A stretch of 64,000 nucleotides of DNA from Maricaulis sp039978735 (GTDB lineage Bacteria > Pseudomonadota > Alphaproteobacteria > Caulobacterales > Maricaulaceae): the NCBI RefSeq assembly GCF_039978735.1, contig NZ_JBDWAS010000052.1, positions 62,001-126,000 on the forward strand, given 5' to 3'. Both the position numbers and the translations under genes were made by a program. Below the pieces are notes generated by a model. It was not told the DNA's origin and did no database searches. It saw only the letters and a list, made by a program, of their open reading frames with translations. Below, in pieces: positions 1-8,043 of this stretch (position 1 is its first letter; each line of letters begins with the position of its first letter).

Positions 1-438
1 GTCATCCTGCGGGTGCTCGGCGACCGCTGGGCGTCGCTGATCCTGCGCTCCATATTCACGGGGTTCCGCCGCTATGACGAAATCCAGAAGGATGCGGCGA
101 TCGCGACCAATATCCTGGCCGACCGGCTGCAATGGCTGATCGATATGGGCCTGATCCACAAGCGCGCCTATTCCGATGCGCCGCCGCGCTACGAGTATCG
201 GCTCACGGAAGCGGGGATCGACTACTACCCGGTTCTGGTCATGCTGATGGTGTGGGGCGACCGCTGGTATCTGACACCGGAAGGTCCGCCGCTCCTGCTC
301 TTCCATCGCGACAGCGGCGAGCCGCTCAAGCCCGTCATGGCCTGTTCGAACTGTCACAAACCGCTCGATCCCACCGAGGTGGACTTCACCATCGAGCCGC
401 TCGACGGCGAGGGTCAGCAGGTGTTCTCCACCCGCTGA
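1..438 (+). CDS. HxlR-family winged-helix transcriptional regulator (5' end missing)
   Basis: The frame is open from base 1, so the true start lies outside the window; the GTG at 13 is only the first internal start codon. The visible 145 codons begin with the LGDRWASLILRSIF pattern typical of the HxlR/MarR-like helix-turn-helix core. They continue through the recognition segment (TNILADRLQWLIDMGLI) and the wing (YEYRLTEAGIDYYPVL). The C-terminal ~45 residues carry a CSNC pair, common in HxlR proteins with a short extension. HxlR proteins are DNA-binding regulators that often respond to electrophiles or aromatic compounds. It converges on the carotenoid oxygenase gene with a 15-base gap, so it is not in an operon with visible genes. 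The effector cannot be inferred. Confidence 0.85.
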   Translation, partial: VILRVLGDRWASLILRSIFTGFRRYDEIQKDAAIATNILADRLQWLIDMGLIHKRAYSDAPPRYEYRLTEAGIDYYPVLVMLMVWGDRWYLTPEGPPLLLFHRDSGEPLKPVMACSNCHKPLDPTEVDFTIEPLDGEGQQVFSTR

Positions 439-453
439 TCGCGTCGTTTCCGG

Positions 454-1905
454 TCAGGAGGCCGCGGCGATCTGCTCGCCCGGCGCCCAGGTGCCGTGGA
501 AGCCGGCGGGTACGCGCTGGGGCAGTTTCACACGCGCCAGCGGCTTGCCGCCGAAATCGCGCGCATCGAGGATCAGGGCTTCGGACTGGCCGGTCGCACT
601 GTCGGTCAGGAAGGTGATGACATAGCCATCGTCTTCCTCCGTCGCGCCGACGCGCGGTGCGAAGGCCGGCTCGGCACCGTAAACGCCGTCGGCGAAGCGG
701 TGTTCGATACCGTTTCCGCTTTCCAGATCATACTTCACCAGCCCGTCGAACACCTGGGTATGCGTATTGGGAATGGTGACGTGATAGGCGTATTTCGTCT
801 TGTGTCCCATCAGGTCGAGATTGACGACGGGAAATTCGGTGCGCCGGTCGTCGAGATGCTCGACGGTCGTCTGGCCGGTCTTCATGTCGAAAGTCCAGCG
901 GTGCAGCTCTGCCTGCAGGGCGAGAACTGCGGCCATGGGCGCATAGGGGCCGAATTCCGGGTTCGGCGGCAGGCCGTTATCGACCATCTTGCAGGCGTAG
1001 AAGACGATCTTGTCGCCTTCCTCCCAGGCATTGCAGCCGTGATAGATGTAGCAGGGCTCGGTCTCGAACCATTTGACATCGCCCGTGCCGTCGCGCCGCA
1101 CGACGCCGAAACGGGCGGGCTGGTTCTTCGGCTGGTGGATCTGCCACATGCCGTTGCGCAGGCCGGCCTCGGTGAACACGACCGGCAGATCCATCAGGAT
1201 CATGTAGTTCTTCGTGATCATCATGTCGTGCGGCAGGCGCGGGCCGGGCAATTCGACCTCGCGGAACCATTTCAGCTCATTATCTGCGGAAACGACGCCG
1301 GCCGACATCACCGGATTGTAGAGATCATAGTCGAAGAACAGGAATTCGCCGGTCTGGGCATCGACCTTGGAATGCGCCGACACATTCTTGGGAAGGCGGC
1401 CCGCAAAGGTCTCGGTCCGGATGGTCTCCAGGGTCCGCGGATCCATCCGCACCGGCTGGCCGGAGACGTACCAGAGTGCCATCGCCGTGCCGTTATGGAT
1501 GAGGATGTCGGTGTTCGCCGTGTCCTTGTAGGTGGTCAGCGCGCTGCGTTCGCGGCGGATCGGCTCCAGAATGCCGCCGGCATCCAGCGTGCCGGCACGC
1601 TCGGCCTCGTGGTCGCGCGTGCGGACATAGCGGTTGCGGTATTCCGCCTTGCCGTTTTCGAAGAAGATGCCATGCACCATGCCATCGCCGTCGAACCAGT
1701 GGTGCATCCCCTCCGGCGCATTCAGCGGATTCGGTCCGTTGCGCAGATAGGCGCCGTAGAGATCGCGCGGAATTTCGCCCTCGACCTCGAGGTCGAGCGC
1801 GGTCACTTCCTTGCGTACCGGGGCGTAGATGCCCTTGAGATACGGGTTGAACCGGTTGAGTTCGGTCAGCTCATCGCGCTCGAATTCGGTCTGGATCATG
1901 GTCAT
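454..1905 (-). CDS. Carotenoid oxygenase (RPE65/CCD family)
   Basis: This 483-residue protein matches the carotenoid cleavage dioxygenase family over its full length (NGPNP and HHWFDGDGMVH near the N-terminus). The four iron-binding histidines of the seven-bladed propeller are visible at about H178 (SAHSK), H226 (LPHDMM), H289 (YHGCNAWE) and H470 (GFHGTW). The family cleaves conjugated or stilbene-type double bonds with O2; the substrate (carotenoid, apocarotenoid or lignostilbene) cannot be read from sequence. There is no signal peptide, so it is cytoplasmic. The start is ATG at 1905 behind GGAGGAG; a second ATG two codons later is possible. It lies 17 bases downstream of the nitronate monooxygenase stop, in the same direction, so the two are probably co-transcribed. 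Confidence 0.9.
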   Translation of the reverse strand: MTMIQTEFERDELTELNRFNPYLKGIYAPVRKEVTALDLEVEGEIPRDLYGAYLRNGPNPLNAPEGMHHWFDGDGMVHGIFFENGKAEYRNRYVRTRDHEAERAGTLDAGGILEPIRRERSALTTYKDTANTDILIHNGTAMALWYVSGQPVRMDPRTLETIRTETFAGRLPKNVSAHSKVDAQTGEFLFFDYDLYNPVMSAGVVSADNELKWFREVELPGPRLPHDMMITKNYMILMDLPVVFTEAGLRNGMWQIHQPKNQPARFGVVRRDGTGDVKWFETEPCYIYHGCNAWEEGDKIVFYACKMVDNGLPPNPEFGPYAPMAAVLALQAELHRWTFDMKTGQTTVEHLDDRRTEFPVVNLDLMGHKTKYAYHVTIPNTHTQVFDGLVKYDLESGNGIEHRFADGVYGAEPAFAPRVGATEEDDGYVITFLTDSATGQSEALILDARDFGGKPLARVKLPQRVPAGFHGTWAPGEQIAAAS

Positions 1906-1922
1906 GGGGTGTCTCCTCCCGG

Positions 1923-2891
1923 TCAGCCTGCCAGGGCCGCCGTTGTCGTCTTGGTGTTCGTGTCGTGAACCGGCGTGGCACAGGCGGCGGCGTATTCCGC
2001 GGCGAGTTCGTCCACGATCGCGGCGACGGGCTGGCTCTGTTTCACCGAGCCCACGCCGTGACCGGCCGACCAGACATCGCGCCAGGCTTTCACCTGGTTT
2101 TCGCTGTCGGCGAAGTCCGGCCCGCTGCCGCGTGAGCCGTCTGTACCGACACCCATTTTCTCCAGGCTCGCGCGCAGATAATGGGCCGGTGCGCCGGTCA
2201 GCTTGTCGGACAGGACAAGGTCCTCGAACTCCGCCGCGATCAGCATGTCGCGGTATGCGGCGTCGGCGAGGCTTTCCCCGGCCGCGATGAAACGTGTGCC
2301 CATATAGGCGAAATCGGCGCCGAGGACTTCCGCCGCGCGGACCGCGCGGCCATTGCTGATGGCGCCGCCCAGCATGACCGGGCCGTTGAAGAATTCGCGC
2401 ACGGCGGTGACGAAGGCGAAGCTGGACATGGCGCCGGTATGTCCGCCCGCGCCCGAAGCGACGAGAACGAGACCGTCAGCGCCCTGCTCGATTGCCTTGC
2501 GGGCGAATTTGACATTGTTGACGTCGGCAAAGACCAGGCCGTCATAGTCGTGGACCGCGTCCACCACACGCCCCGGTCCGCCCAGCGCGGTGATCACGAC
2601 ATCGGGCTTGTATTGCTTCACCAGGTCGAGCTCGGCATCGAAGCGGCCATAGGTCGAATGCGTCACCATGTTGGCAGCGAAGGGCGCGCGCGCATTGTCG
2701 GCGTGGGTCGCGGCCAGCCATTCCTCCAGCACATCGATGGTGCGGGCGTTGGGGAAGGGGAAGGAGGCCATCAGCCCGGCTCCCCGCGCCGCGGCGACCA
2801 GCTGCGGGCCGGATACCAGGAACATGGGTGCGACGACGGCCGGCAGGCGCATCCGGGCTTTCAGGCGGGCAGCGATCTCGGACTGTGACAC
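1923..2891 (-). CDS. Nitronate monooxygenase (2-nitropropane dioxygenase family)
   Basis: This 322-residue FMN TIM-barrel protein resembles nitronate monooxygenases and related enoyl-reductase-like flavoproteins. Visible features are the N-terminal LPAVVAPMFLVSGPQLVAA, the phosphate-binding ASGAGGHTGAMSS stretch and GGAISNGRAVRAAEVLGADFAYMGTRF. The family oxidises alkyl nitronates using FMN and O2, but many members have unknown substrates. The start is GTG at 2891 with GGAGAG five bases upstream. It is first in a probable two-gene operon with the carotenoid oxygenase. The upstream 140 bases, shared with the divergent DapA-like gene, contain an AT-rich stretch around 2903-2930 suitable for promoters. 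Cytoplasmic. Confidence 0.85.
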   Translation of the reverse strand: MSQSEIAARLKARMRLPAVVAPMFLVSGPQLVAAARGAGLMASFPFPNARTIDVLEEWLAATHADNARAPFAANMVTHSTYGRFDAELDLVKQYKPDVVITALGGPGRVVDAVHDYDGLVFADVNNVKFARKAIEQGADGLVLVASGAGGHTGAMSSFAFVTAVREFFNGPVMLGGAISNGRAVRAAEVLGADFAYMGTRFIAAGESLADAAYRDMLIAAEFEDLVLSDKLTGAPAHYLRASLEKMGVGTDGSRGSGPDFADSENQVKAWRDVWSAGHGVGSVKQSQPVAAIVDELAAEYAAACATPVHDTNTKTTTAALAG

Positions 2892-3034
2892 GCGGGCTCT
2901 CCAACTAAACTTTCATAACCATACTCGCTGATGGCCGGCAGGACAAGCGCTTCTGCCGGCGCCGGCCAAAATCCGTATTCGCACAGGAAATTCCGGGCTA
3001 GGCTCGCCGCTTCAAGGCTTGGAGGGAGGGCCGT

Positions 3035-3982
3035 ATGAGCGTCGACAAGCAGATCTTTTCCGGCTGCATGCCAGCCCTGATGACACCGTGCAGTGGGGAC
3101 GGGATTCCGGACTGGGATGCGCTTGTTGAAACGGGCCGCGGTCTTGTCGATGCCGGCATGGATGCTGTCGTCTATTGCGGCTCGATGGGCGACTGGCCGC
3201 TTCTGACCGACGAACAGCGATGCGAAGGCGTGGCGCGTCTGTGTGCGGCAGGCCTGCCCGTTGTCGTCGGCACCGGCGCACAGAATACCCGGCGCGCGGT
3301 CGAAATCACACGTCATGCGGTTGAGGCCGGGGCGGCCGGCCTGATGGTCATACCCCGCGTCCTGTCGCGTGGAAGCTCACCGGCGGCCCAGCACGCACAT
3401 TTCTTGGCCATCCTCGAAGCGGCCGCGGGGCTGCCTGCGGTGATCTATAACAGCCCCTATTACGGCTTCGAGACGCGGGCCGATCTCTTCTTCGAGCTGC
3501 ACGGCCGCTATCCCAATCTCGTCGGCTTCAAGGAGTTCGGCGGCGCCGACGCGCTGAGCTATGCCGCGGAGACCATCACTTCCGGCAATGAGGCGCTGAC
3601 GCTGATGGTCGGCGTCGATACCCAGGTCTTCCACGGTTATGTCAATTGCGGTGCGACGGGTGCCATCACCGGTGTCGGCAATGCCCTGCCGGCCGAAGTG
3701 CTACGCCTGGTCGAGCTGTGCCGCCGTGCGGCCGGCGGCGATCCGGAGAGCCGGCGTCTGGCCCTGGAATTGTCGGAGGCGCTGGACGTTCTGGCGCGGT
3801 TCGATGAAGGGCCGGATCTCGTTCTCTACTACAAGCGGCTGATGGTTCTGGAAGGGCACGCGGCCTATAAGCATCAGCTCTATGCGCACGACAGACTGAG
3901 CGCATCGCAGACGGCCTTCATCGACAATGCCTGGCGGCAGTTCCGCGCCTGGTGGGCCAGCTGGCCCGGCGCCGCTGGCTGA
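3035..3982 (+). CDS. Dihydrodipicolinate synthase-family lyase, probably hydroxyproline catabolism
   Basis: A 315-residue class I (Schiff-base) TIM-barrel aldolase of the DapA/NanA family. The catalytic tyrosine (Y138 in AVIYNSPYYG) and lysine (K166 in VGFKEFGG) are both present. The usual GTTGE loop is replaced by GSMGDW (about 49-54), which argues against true DapA. The gene ends 11 bases before a 4-hydroxyproline epimerase gene. In known bacterial hydroxyproline clusters a DapA-like 1-pyrroline-4-hydroxy-2-carboxylate deaminase sits beside the epimerase, and that is the most likely role here. The start is ATG at 3035, behind GGAGGGAGG. Other hydroxyproline genes (oxidase, semialdehyde dehydrogenase) are not in the window. 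Confidence 0.82.
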   Translation: MSVDKQIFSGCMPALMTPCSGDGIPDWDALVETGRGLVDAGMDAVVYCGSMGDWPLLTDEQRCEGVARLCAAGLPVVVGTGAQNTRRAVEITRHAVEAGAAGLMVIPRVLSRGSSPAAQHAHFLAILEAAAGLPAVIYNSPYYGFETRADLFFELHGRYPNLVGFKEFGGADALSYAAETITSGNEALTLMVGVDTQVFHGYVNCGATGAITGVGNALPAEVLRLVELCRRAAGGDPESRRLALELSEALDVLARFDEGPDLVLYYKRLMVLEGHAAYKHQLYAHDRLSASQTAFIDNAWRQFRAWWASWPGAAG

Positions 3983-3993
3983 ACGAGGCTGCG

Positions 3994-4926
3994 ATGCGGG
4001 TCATTGACTCCCATACGGGTGGCCAGCCCACGCGGGTGATCGTCGAGGGTGGTCCGGACCTGGGTGGCGGATCGCTGCAGGACCGGCTGGAGCGCTTCCG
4101 GACCCGTTTCGATCACTACCGCACAATGGCTGTGCTGGAGCCGCGCTGTTCGGATGCCATGGTCGGTGCGCTGTTGTGCGAGCCGGACGCGCCCGACTGT
4201 ACGGCGGGGGTCATCTTCTTCAACACGTCCGGCTATCTGGGCATGTGCGGGCATGGCACGATCGGGCTGGCGGCGACCCTGGCCTGGATGGGCCGCATGG
4301 CGCCCGGTCTCCACCGCATCGACACGCCGGTTGGTGTGATCGAGCTCGAGCTCGTTGATGCCAATACCGTGCAGTTCGAGAATGTCGAAAGCCGGTGCAT
4401 GACAGAAGACGTCGAACTGGATGTGCCGGGCCTCGGGCGGGTGCGCGGCGATATCGCCTGGGGCGGCAACTGGTTCTTCCTCGCCGAGGATGCTCCGCTG
4501 CCGCTGGTGCCCGCCAACATCCCCGAACTGACGCGCGCAGCGTGGTCGGTCCGCCGGGCGCTGGCAGCCAACGGGCTGACGGGCCTGGGCGGCGCCGAGA
4601 TCGACCATATCGAGTTCTTCTCGAAGGCAGACGCCGGGCCCGGGGCCAACAGCCGCAATTTCGTGCTCTGCCCGGGCGGTGCCTATGACCGCTCGCCCTG
4701 CGGGACCGGCACGAGTGCCAAACTGGCCTGCCTGGCGCGCCGCAATCGCCTCGCACCGGGCGAGATCTGGGTGCAGGAAAGCATCATCGGCAGCCGGTTC
4801 TCGGGCCACTACCGGCCGGCGCCGGCGGGCGGGATCATTCCGGTCATCACCGGAACGGCCCATGTGTTCGCCGATACGCGGCTGGTCGATGACGCCAGAG
4901 ACCCTTTCCGTCTGGGCATTCTGTGA
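3994..4926 (+). CDS. 4-hydroxyproline 2-epimerase (proline racemase family)
   Basis: A 310-residue proline racemase-family enzyme. Both catalytic cysteines are present: C85 in YLGMCGHGTIG and C236 in DRSPCGTGT. Two cysteines indicate a racemase/epimerase rather than the trans-3-hydroxyproline dehydratase, which lacks the second. It would interconvert trans-4-hydroxy-L-proline and cis-4-hydroxy-D-proline, the first step of hydroxyproline (collagen-derived) catabolism. I chose ATG at 3994 because the protein then begins MRVIDSHTGGQP, as family members do; an in-frame GTG at 3952 would overlap the upstream gene. The DapA-like neighbour supports the pathway assignment. Confidence 0.88.
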   Translation: MRVIDSHTGGQPTRVIVEGGPDLGGGSLQDRLERFRTRFDHYRTMAVLEPRCSDAMVGALLCEPDAPDCTAGVIFFNTSGYLGMCGHGTIGLAATLAWMGRMAPGLHRIDTPVGVIELELVDANTVQFENVESRCMTEDVELDVPGLGRVRGDIAWGGNWFFLAEDAPLPLVPANIPELTRAAWSVRRALAANGLTGLGGAEIDHIEFFSKADAGPGANSRNFVLCPGGAYDRSPCGTGTSAKLACLARRNRLAPGEIWVQESIIGSRFSGHYRPAPAGGIIPVITGTAHVFADTRLVDDARDPFRLGIL

Positions 4927-5026
4927 CGAGGAGGTGGACGGATGGTTGCGGAAGACGGGCATCCGGGGCTAGACAACCGTGCCGCCGGAACTGGTCGCGG
5001 TGGCAAATGCAAGCGGGAGACATGCG

Positions 5027-5893
5027 GTGAAAGGTATTGTGCTGGCCGGGGGCTCGGGGACGCGCCTGTATCCGGTTACCCGGGGCGTGTCGAAACAACT
5101 CCTGCCGGTCTATGACAAGCCGCTGATCTACTATCCGATCAGCGCGCTGATGCTGGCGGGCATCCGCGACATCCTGATCATCACGACACCGGAAGACCAG
5201 GCCTCCTTCCAGCGCCTGCTGGGTGATGGTTCCGACCTCGGCGTGAACTTTTCCTACGCGGTGCAGCCGCGCCCGGAGGGCCTGGCCCAGGCGTTCATTA
5301 TCGGCGAGGACTTCATTGGCGGCGAGCCGTGTGCCCTCGTCCTGGGAGACAATATCTTCTTCGGACACGGCCTGCAGGGGCTGTTGAAGGATGCATCCCG
5401 CCTGACGCGCGGTGCCGAGGTCTTCACCTATCAGGTGGCCGATCCGGAACGTTATGGCGTGGCCGAGTTCGACGACAGTCAGACCATCATCTCGATCGAG
5501 GAAAAGCCGCTGAAGCCGAAGTCCAACTTCGCCGTGACGGGGCTCTACTTCTACGACGACACGGTCTGTGACCGGGCGCGCGAGGTCCGGCCCTCGGCGC
5601 GTGGCGAGCTGGAAATCACCACGCTCAACGAGATGTACATGCGTGACGGCCTGCTGAAGGGCCATCTGATGGGCCGGGGCTATGCCTGGCTCGACACCGG
5701 AACCCACCAGTCGCTGCTGGCGGCGGCCCAGTTCGTCGAGACGATCGAGACCCGGCAGGGCCTGAAAGTCGCCTGTCTGGAAGAGATCGCCTGGCGCCAG
5801 GGCTTCATCGATGACGAGCAGGTGCTCCGTCTAGCCCAGCCGATGCTGAAGACCGAATACGGCGCCTATCTGCAGCGGCTGGTCGGCGGTTAG
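5027..5893 (+). CDS. rfbA: Glucose-1-phosphate thymidylyltransferase
   Basis: This 288-residue protein is full length for RmlA/RfbA. It begins with the nucleotide-binding signature KGIVLAGGSGTRLYP followed by SKQLLPVYDKPLIYYP. It makes dTDP-glucose from glucose-1-phosphate and dTTP, the first step to dTDP-L-rhamnose and other deoxysugars for surface polysaccharide. I chose GTG at 5027 because GGGAGA sits six bases upstream and the protein then starts exactly at the conserved KGIVLAGG; the open frame reaches back to GTG 4979. No rfbB, rfbC or rfbD is nearby, which is unusual since these normally form one operon. Its stop overlaps the end of the convergent Rrf2 gene by four bases. Confidence 0.92.
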   Translation: MKGIVLAGGSGTRLYPVTRGVSKQLLPVYDKPLIYYPISALMLAGIRDILIITTPEDQASFQRLLGDGSDLGVNFSYAVQPRPEGLAQAFIIGEDFIGGEPCALVLGDNIFFGHGLQGLLKDASRLTRGAEVFTYQVADPERYGVAEFDDSQTIISIEEKPLKPKSNFAVTGLYFYDDTVCDRAREVRPSARGELEITTLNEMYMRDGLLKGHLMGRGYAWLDTGTHQSLLAAAQFVETIETRQGLKVACLEEIAWRQGFIDDEQVLRLAQPMLKTEYGAYLQRLVGG

Positions 5894-6336
5894 CCGCCGT
5901 CCGCATCAAGCGCGAGCCGCTGCGTGAGTTCACCGCGATTGCCGGCGATGTCGGCGATGGTCACGCCGTCGAGCACGTCCAGAAAGGCGTCGAGCGCCTT
6001 GTGCCAGGTTCTCGACAGCCGGCACACGCCGATCAGCGGACATGTGTTGGAGTCGTCATTGAAACATTCGGCCAGTTCCAGGGGGGCTTCGGTCAGCCGG
6101 ACGATCTCGCCGACGGTGATCGCGTCGGCAGGCTTGGCCAGGCGCACCCCGCCGCTGCGGCCCCGGATCGTCTCCAGATAGCCCTCGCGGCCCAGCAGGT
6201 TGGCGATCTTCACCATGTGGTGGACCGAGACCTGGTGGATCATCGCGATGTCCGTCACCCGGCTGATGCGCTCGCCGCGCAGTGCCGTGTATTGCAGCAT
6301 CCGCAAGGCGTAATTGGTGAAACTGGTGAGCCGCAT
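5890..6336 (-). CDS. Rrf2-family regulator, NsrR-like
   Basis: A 148-residue Rrf2 protein: N-terminal winged helix (MRLTSFTNYALRMLQYTAL, VHHMVKIANLLGREGYL, GRSGGVRLAKPAD) and three cysteines C91, C99 and C105 spaced C-X7-C-X5-C in ECFNDDSNTCPLIGVC. This layout and the overall sequence resemble the nitric-oxide sensor NsrR, whose Fe-S cluster controls DNA binding. The C-X7-C spacing differs from the C-X5-C of enterobacterial NsrR, so cluster type is uncertain. It lies just downstream of cydDC in the same direction (49-base gap). A 23-bp NsrR-type palindrome precedes cydA, so control of the cytochrome bd genes, which protect against NO, is a good inference. Confidence 0.85.
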   Translation of the reverse strand: MRLTSFTNYALRMLQYTALRGERISRVTDIAMIHQVSVHHMVKIANLLGREGYLETIRGRSGGVRLAKPADAITVGEIVRLTEAPLELAECFNDDSNTCPLIGVCRLSRTWHKALDAFLDVLDGVTIADIAGNRGELTQRLALDADGG

Positions 6337-6384
6337 ATTCTGCCCTTGAAATACCGGTAAAAACCATACCGCAATTCGCGGGCG

Positions 6385-8043
6385 TCAGCCACTCGTGTGA
6401 CGCTTCAGTGACGGCGCCAGCGGCACCTGCCGGTAGGCAAGGCCCGGCCAGAGTGCTGCGTCGGGGATATGGGTCGCCAGTACGATCGCGGCACCCTGGC
6501 TGCACGCCCAAGCGCCGAGGTTCGCGGCCAGCGTCTCGCGCATGGGCGCATCGAGGCCCGCAAAGGGCTCGTCCAGCAGCACAAGGTCCGGACCGCGCAG
6601 AATGGCCCGGGCGATGGCGAGGCGCCGCAACTCGCCGCCGGACAGATTGCTGCCGCCGTCCTCGAGCGGCTGGTACAACCCCTCCGGCGAGCGCGCCACC
6701 ACCGGCATGAAAAGCGCGGTCCGGCAAGCTTCCAGCAGGCGCGCATCGTCGGCATCCGGCTGGGCCAGCCGCAGCGCATCGGCGAGCGTCCCGCGCATCG
6801 TGTCGGGCATTTGCGGGGCAAAGCCCGTGTGCTGGCGGATCGCAGCCGCGCGAAGGCTTGAAGCCTCGACGCCGGCATAGTCCAGCGATCCACCCAGGGC
6901 CGCGCGGAGGCGGGCGAGAGTTTCCAGAAGCGTGGTCTTGCCGCAGCCGGACGGGCCGGTGATCTCGGTGACGCTGCCGGCCGCCAGATCAAGATCCGGC
7001 ACCTCGCACAGCGGCGCTGCTCCGGGAAAACCGATCTGCAGCTGACGGGTTCTGACCGGCAGGATGGTAGCGGGCGCTGGTGCGAGGTCGGTCGGCTCGG
7101 CAATCGCAGACGGTGCTGCCATGCGCGTATTCAGCCGCGACAGGGCCAGCTCGGTCGCCGGGTAGGCCGTCAGCGCGCCCAGTGCGATGGCCAGGCTCTG
7201 GTGGGCGGCAAGGACGGACAGCGCCGTTCCGGCGAGAAGCGGCACTGTGGCGCCGTCGCCCAGCCAGACAGCAAGGGTCGCCGACAGACCGCCAAGGATG
7301 GCGATAAAGGCGCCCGCCAGCCGTGAGCGTCTGCCGGCGGAGAGGGCTTGGGCCGCCGTTTCAGCGGACAGGGATCCGAGCGCTCCAGCCGCATCGCCGA
7401 ACCGGCCGAGCGCTTCGAGCTCCACCCGGTTCTCCACCAAGCTGGCGGCCTCGCGGCGGTAGCGGTCGTTAAGTGCTTGCAGGCGGGCATCGATCCGGCG
7501 TTGCTCGGCGATGCCGAACCGGCCCGTCGCGAGCGCGAGAATCAGCCCGCTAGCCACGACCGCGAGCGGCACCCAGCCGGCAAGACCGGCGAAGACCAGC
7601 GCGATAAGCGAGGCCGCGGCGGCGCTGGCGGCGGGCAGCCAAAGGCGGAGCAGGGCGCCCTCGGCGAGGCGCACATCATCCAGGAAAACGGCCAGACTGT
7701 CCGATGCGGGCCTTGCCAGACCGGCGCGTGCGCGCGCCTCGGCCTCGAACAGGTGCCGCCTCAGCCGCGCCGACAGGCGCAGCGTGGCGTCGTGCCCGAC
7801 CAGCTGTTCGCCATAGCGCGCCAGGATGCGCCCCATCGCAGTGCCGCGTACCGTGGCGCTCGGATAAAGATGGTTGAAGGCATAGGCACTGCCCGCAGCG
7901 CCGGCGATGGCGCTGGCGGTGAGGAACCAGCCCGATATGCCCAGCAGCAGCGCGGCCAACGCGCCACCGGCCGTGGCCAGCAGAAAGGCCAGCGCGATCC
8001 GGCCGCGGAATGGCCGGCCCAGCCGCGTCCACAGCGCGATCAT
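6385..8043 (-). CDS. cydC: Thiol reductant ABC exporter subunit CydC
   Basis: A 552-residue half-transporter with an N-terminal six-helix membrane domain (about 1-310) and a C-terminal ATPase. Visible ATPase motifs are Walker A GPSGCGKTT, signature NLSGGE and Walker B LVLLDEPFAGLD. With CydD it exports glutathione and cysteine to the periplasm, which is required for assembly of cytochrome bd. The start is ATG at 8043, which overlaps the cydD stop as ATGA and gives MIALWTRLGRPF. The frame is open for another ~105 codons upstream, but that stretch is arginine-rich, lies within cydD and is not coding. Translationally coupled to cydD. Confidence 0.93.
   Translation of the reverse strand: MIALWTRLGRPFRGRIALAFLLATAGGALAALLLGISGWFLTASAIAGAAGSAYAFNHLYPSATVRGTAMGRILARYGEQLVGHDATLRLSARLRRHLFEAEARARAGLARPASDSLAVFLDDVRLAEGALLRLWLPAASAAAASLIALVFAGLAGWVPLAVVASGLILALATGRFGIAEQRRIDARLQALNDRYRREAASLVENRVELEALGRFGDAAGALGSLSAETAAQALSAGRRSRLAGAFIAILGGLSATLAVWLGDGATVPLLAGTALSVLAAHQSLAIALGALTAYPATELALSRLNTRMAAPSAIAEPTDLAPAPATILPVRTRQLQIGFPGAAPLCEVPDLDLAAGSVTEITGPSGCGKTTLLETLARLRAALGGSLDYAGVEASSLRAAAIRQHTGFAPQMPDTMRGTLADALRLAQPDADDARLLEACRTALFMPVVARSPEGLYQPLEDGGSNLSGGELRRLAIARAILRGPDLVLLDEPFAGLDAPMRETLAANLGAWACSQGAAIVLATHIPDAALWPGLAYRQVPLAPSLKRHTSG

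Noticed and set aside
3952..3993. GTG start for the hydroxyproline epimerase
   Set aside because: It lies inside the upstream gene and adds 14 residues with no family match; ATG 3994 gives the conserved MRVIDSHTGGQP start.
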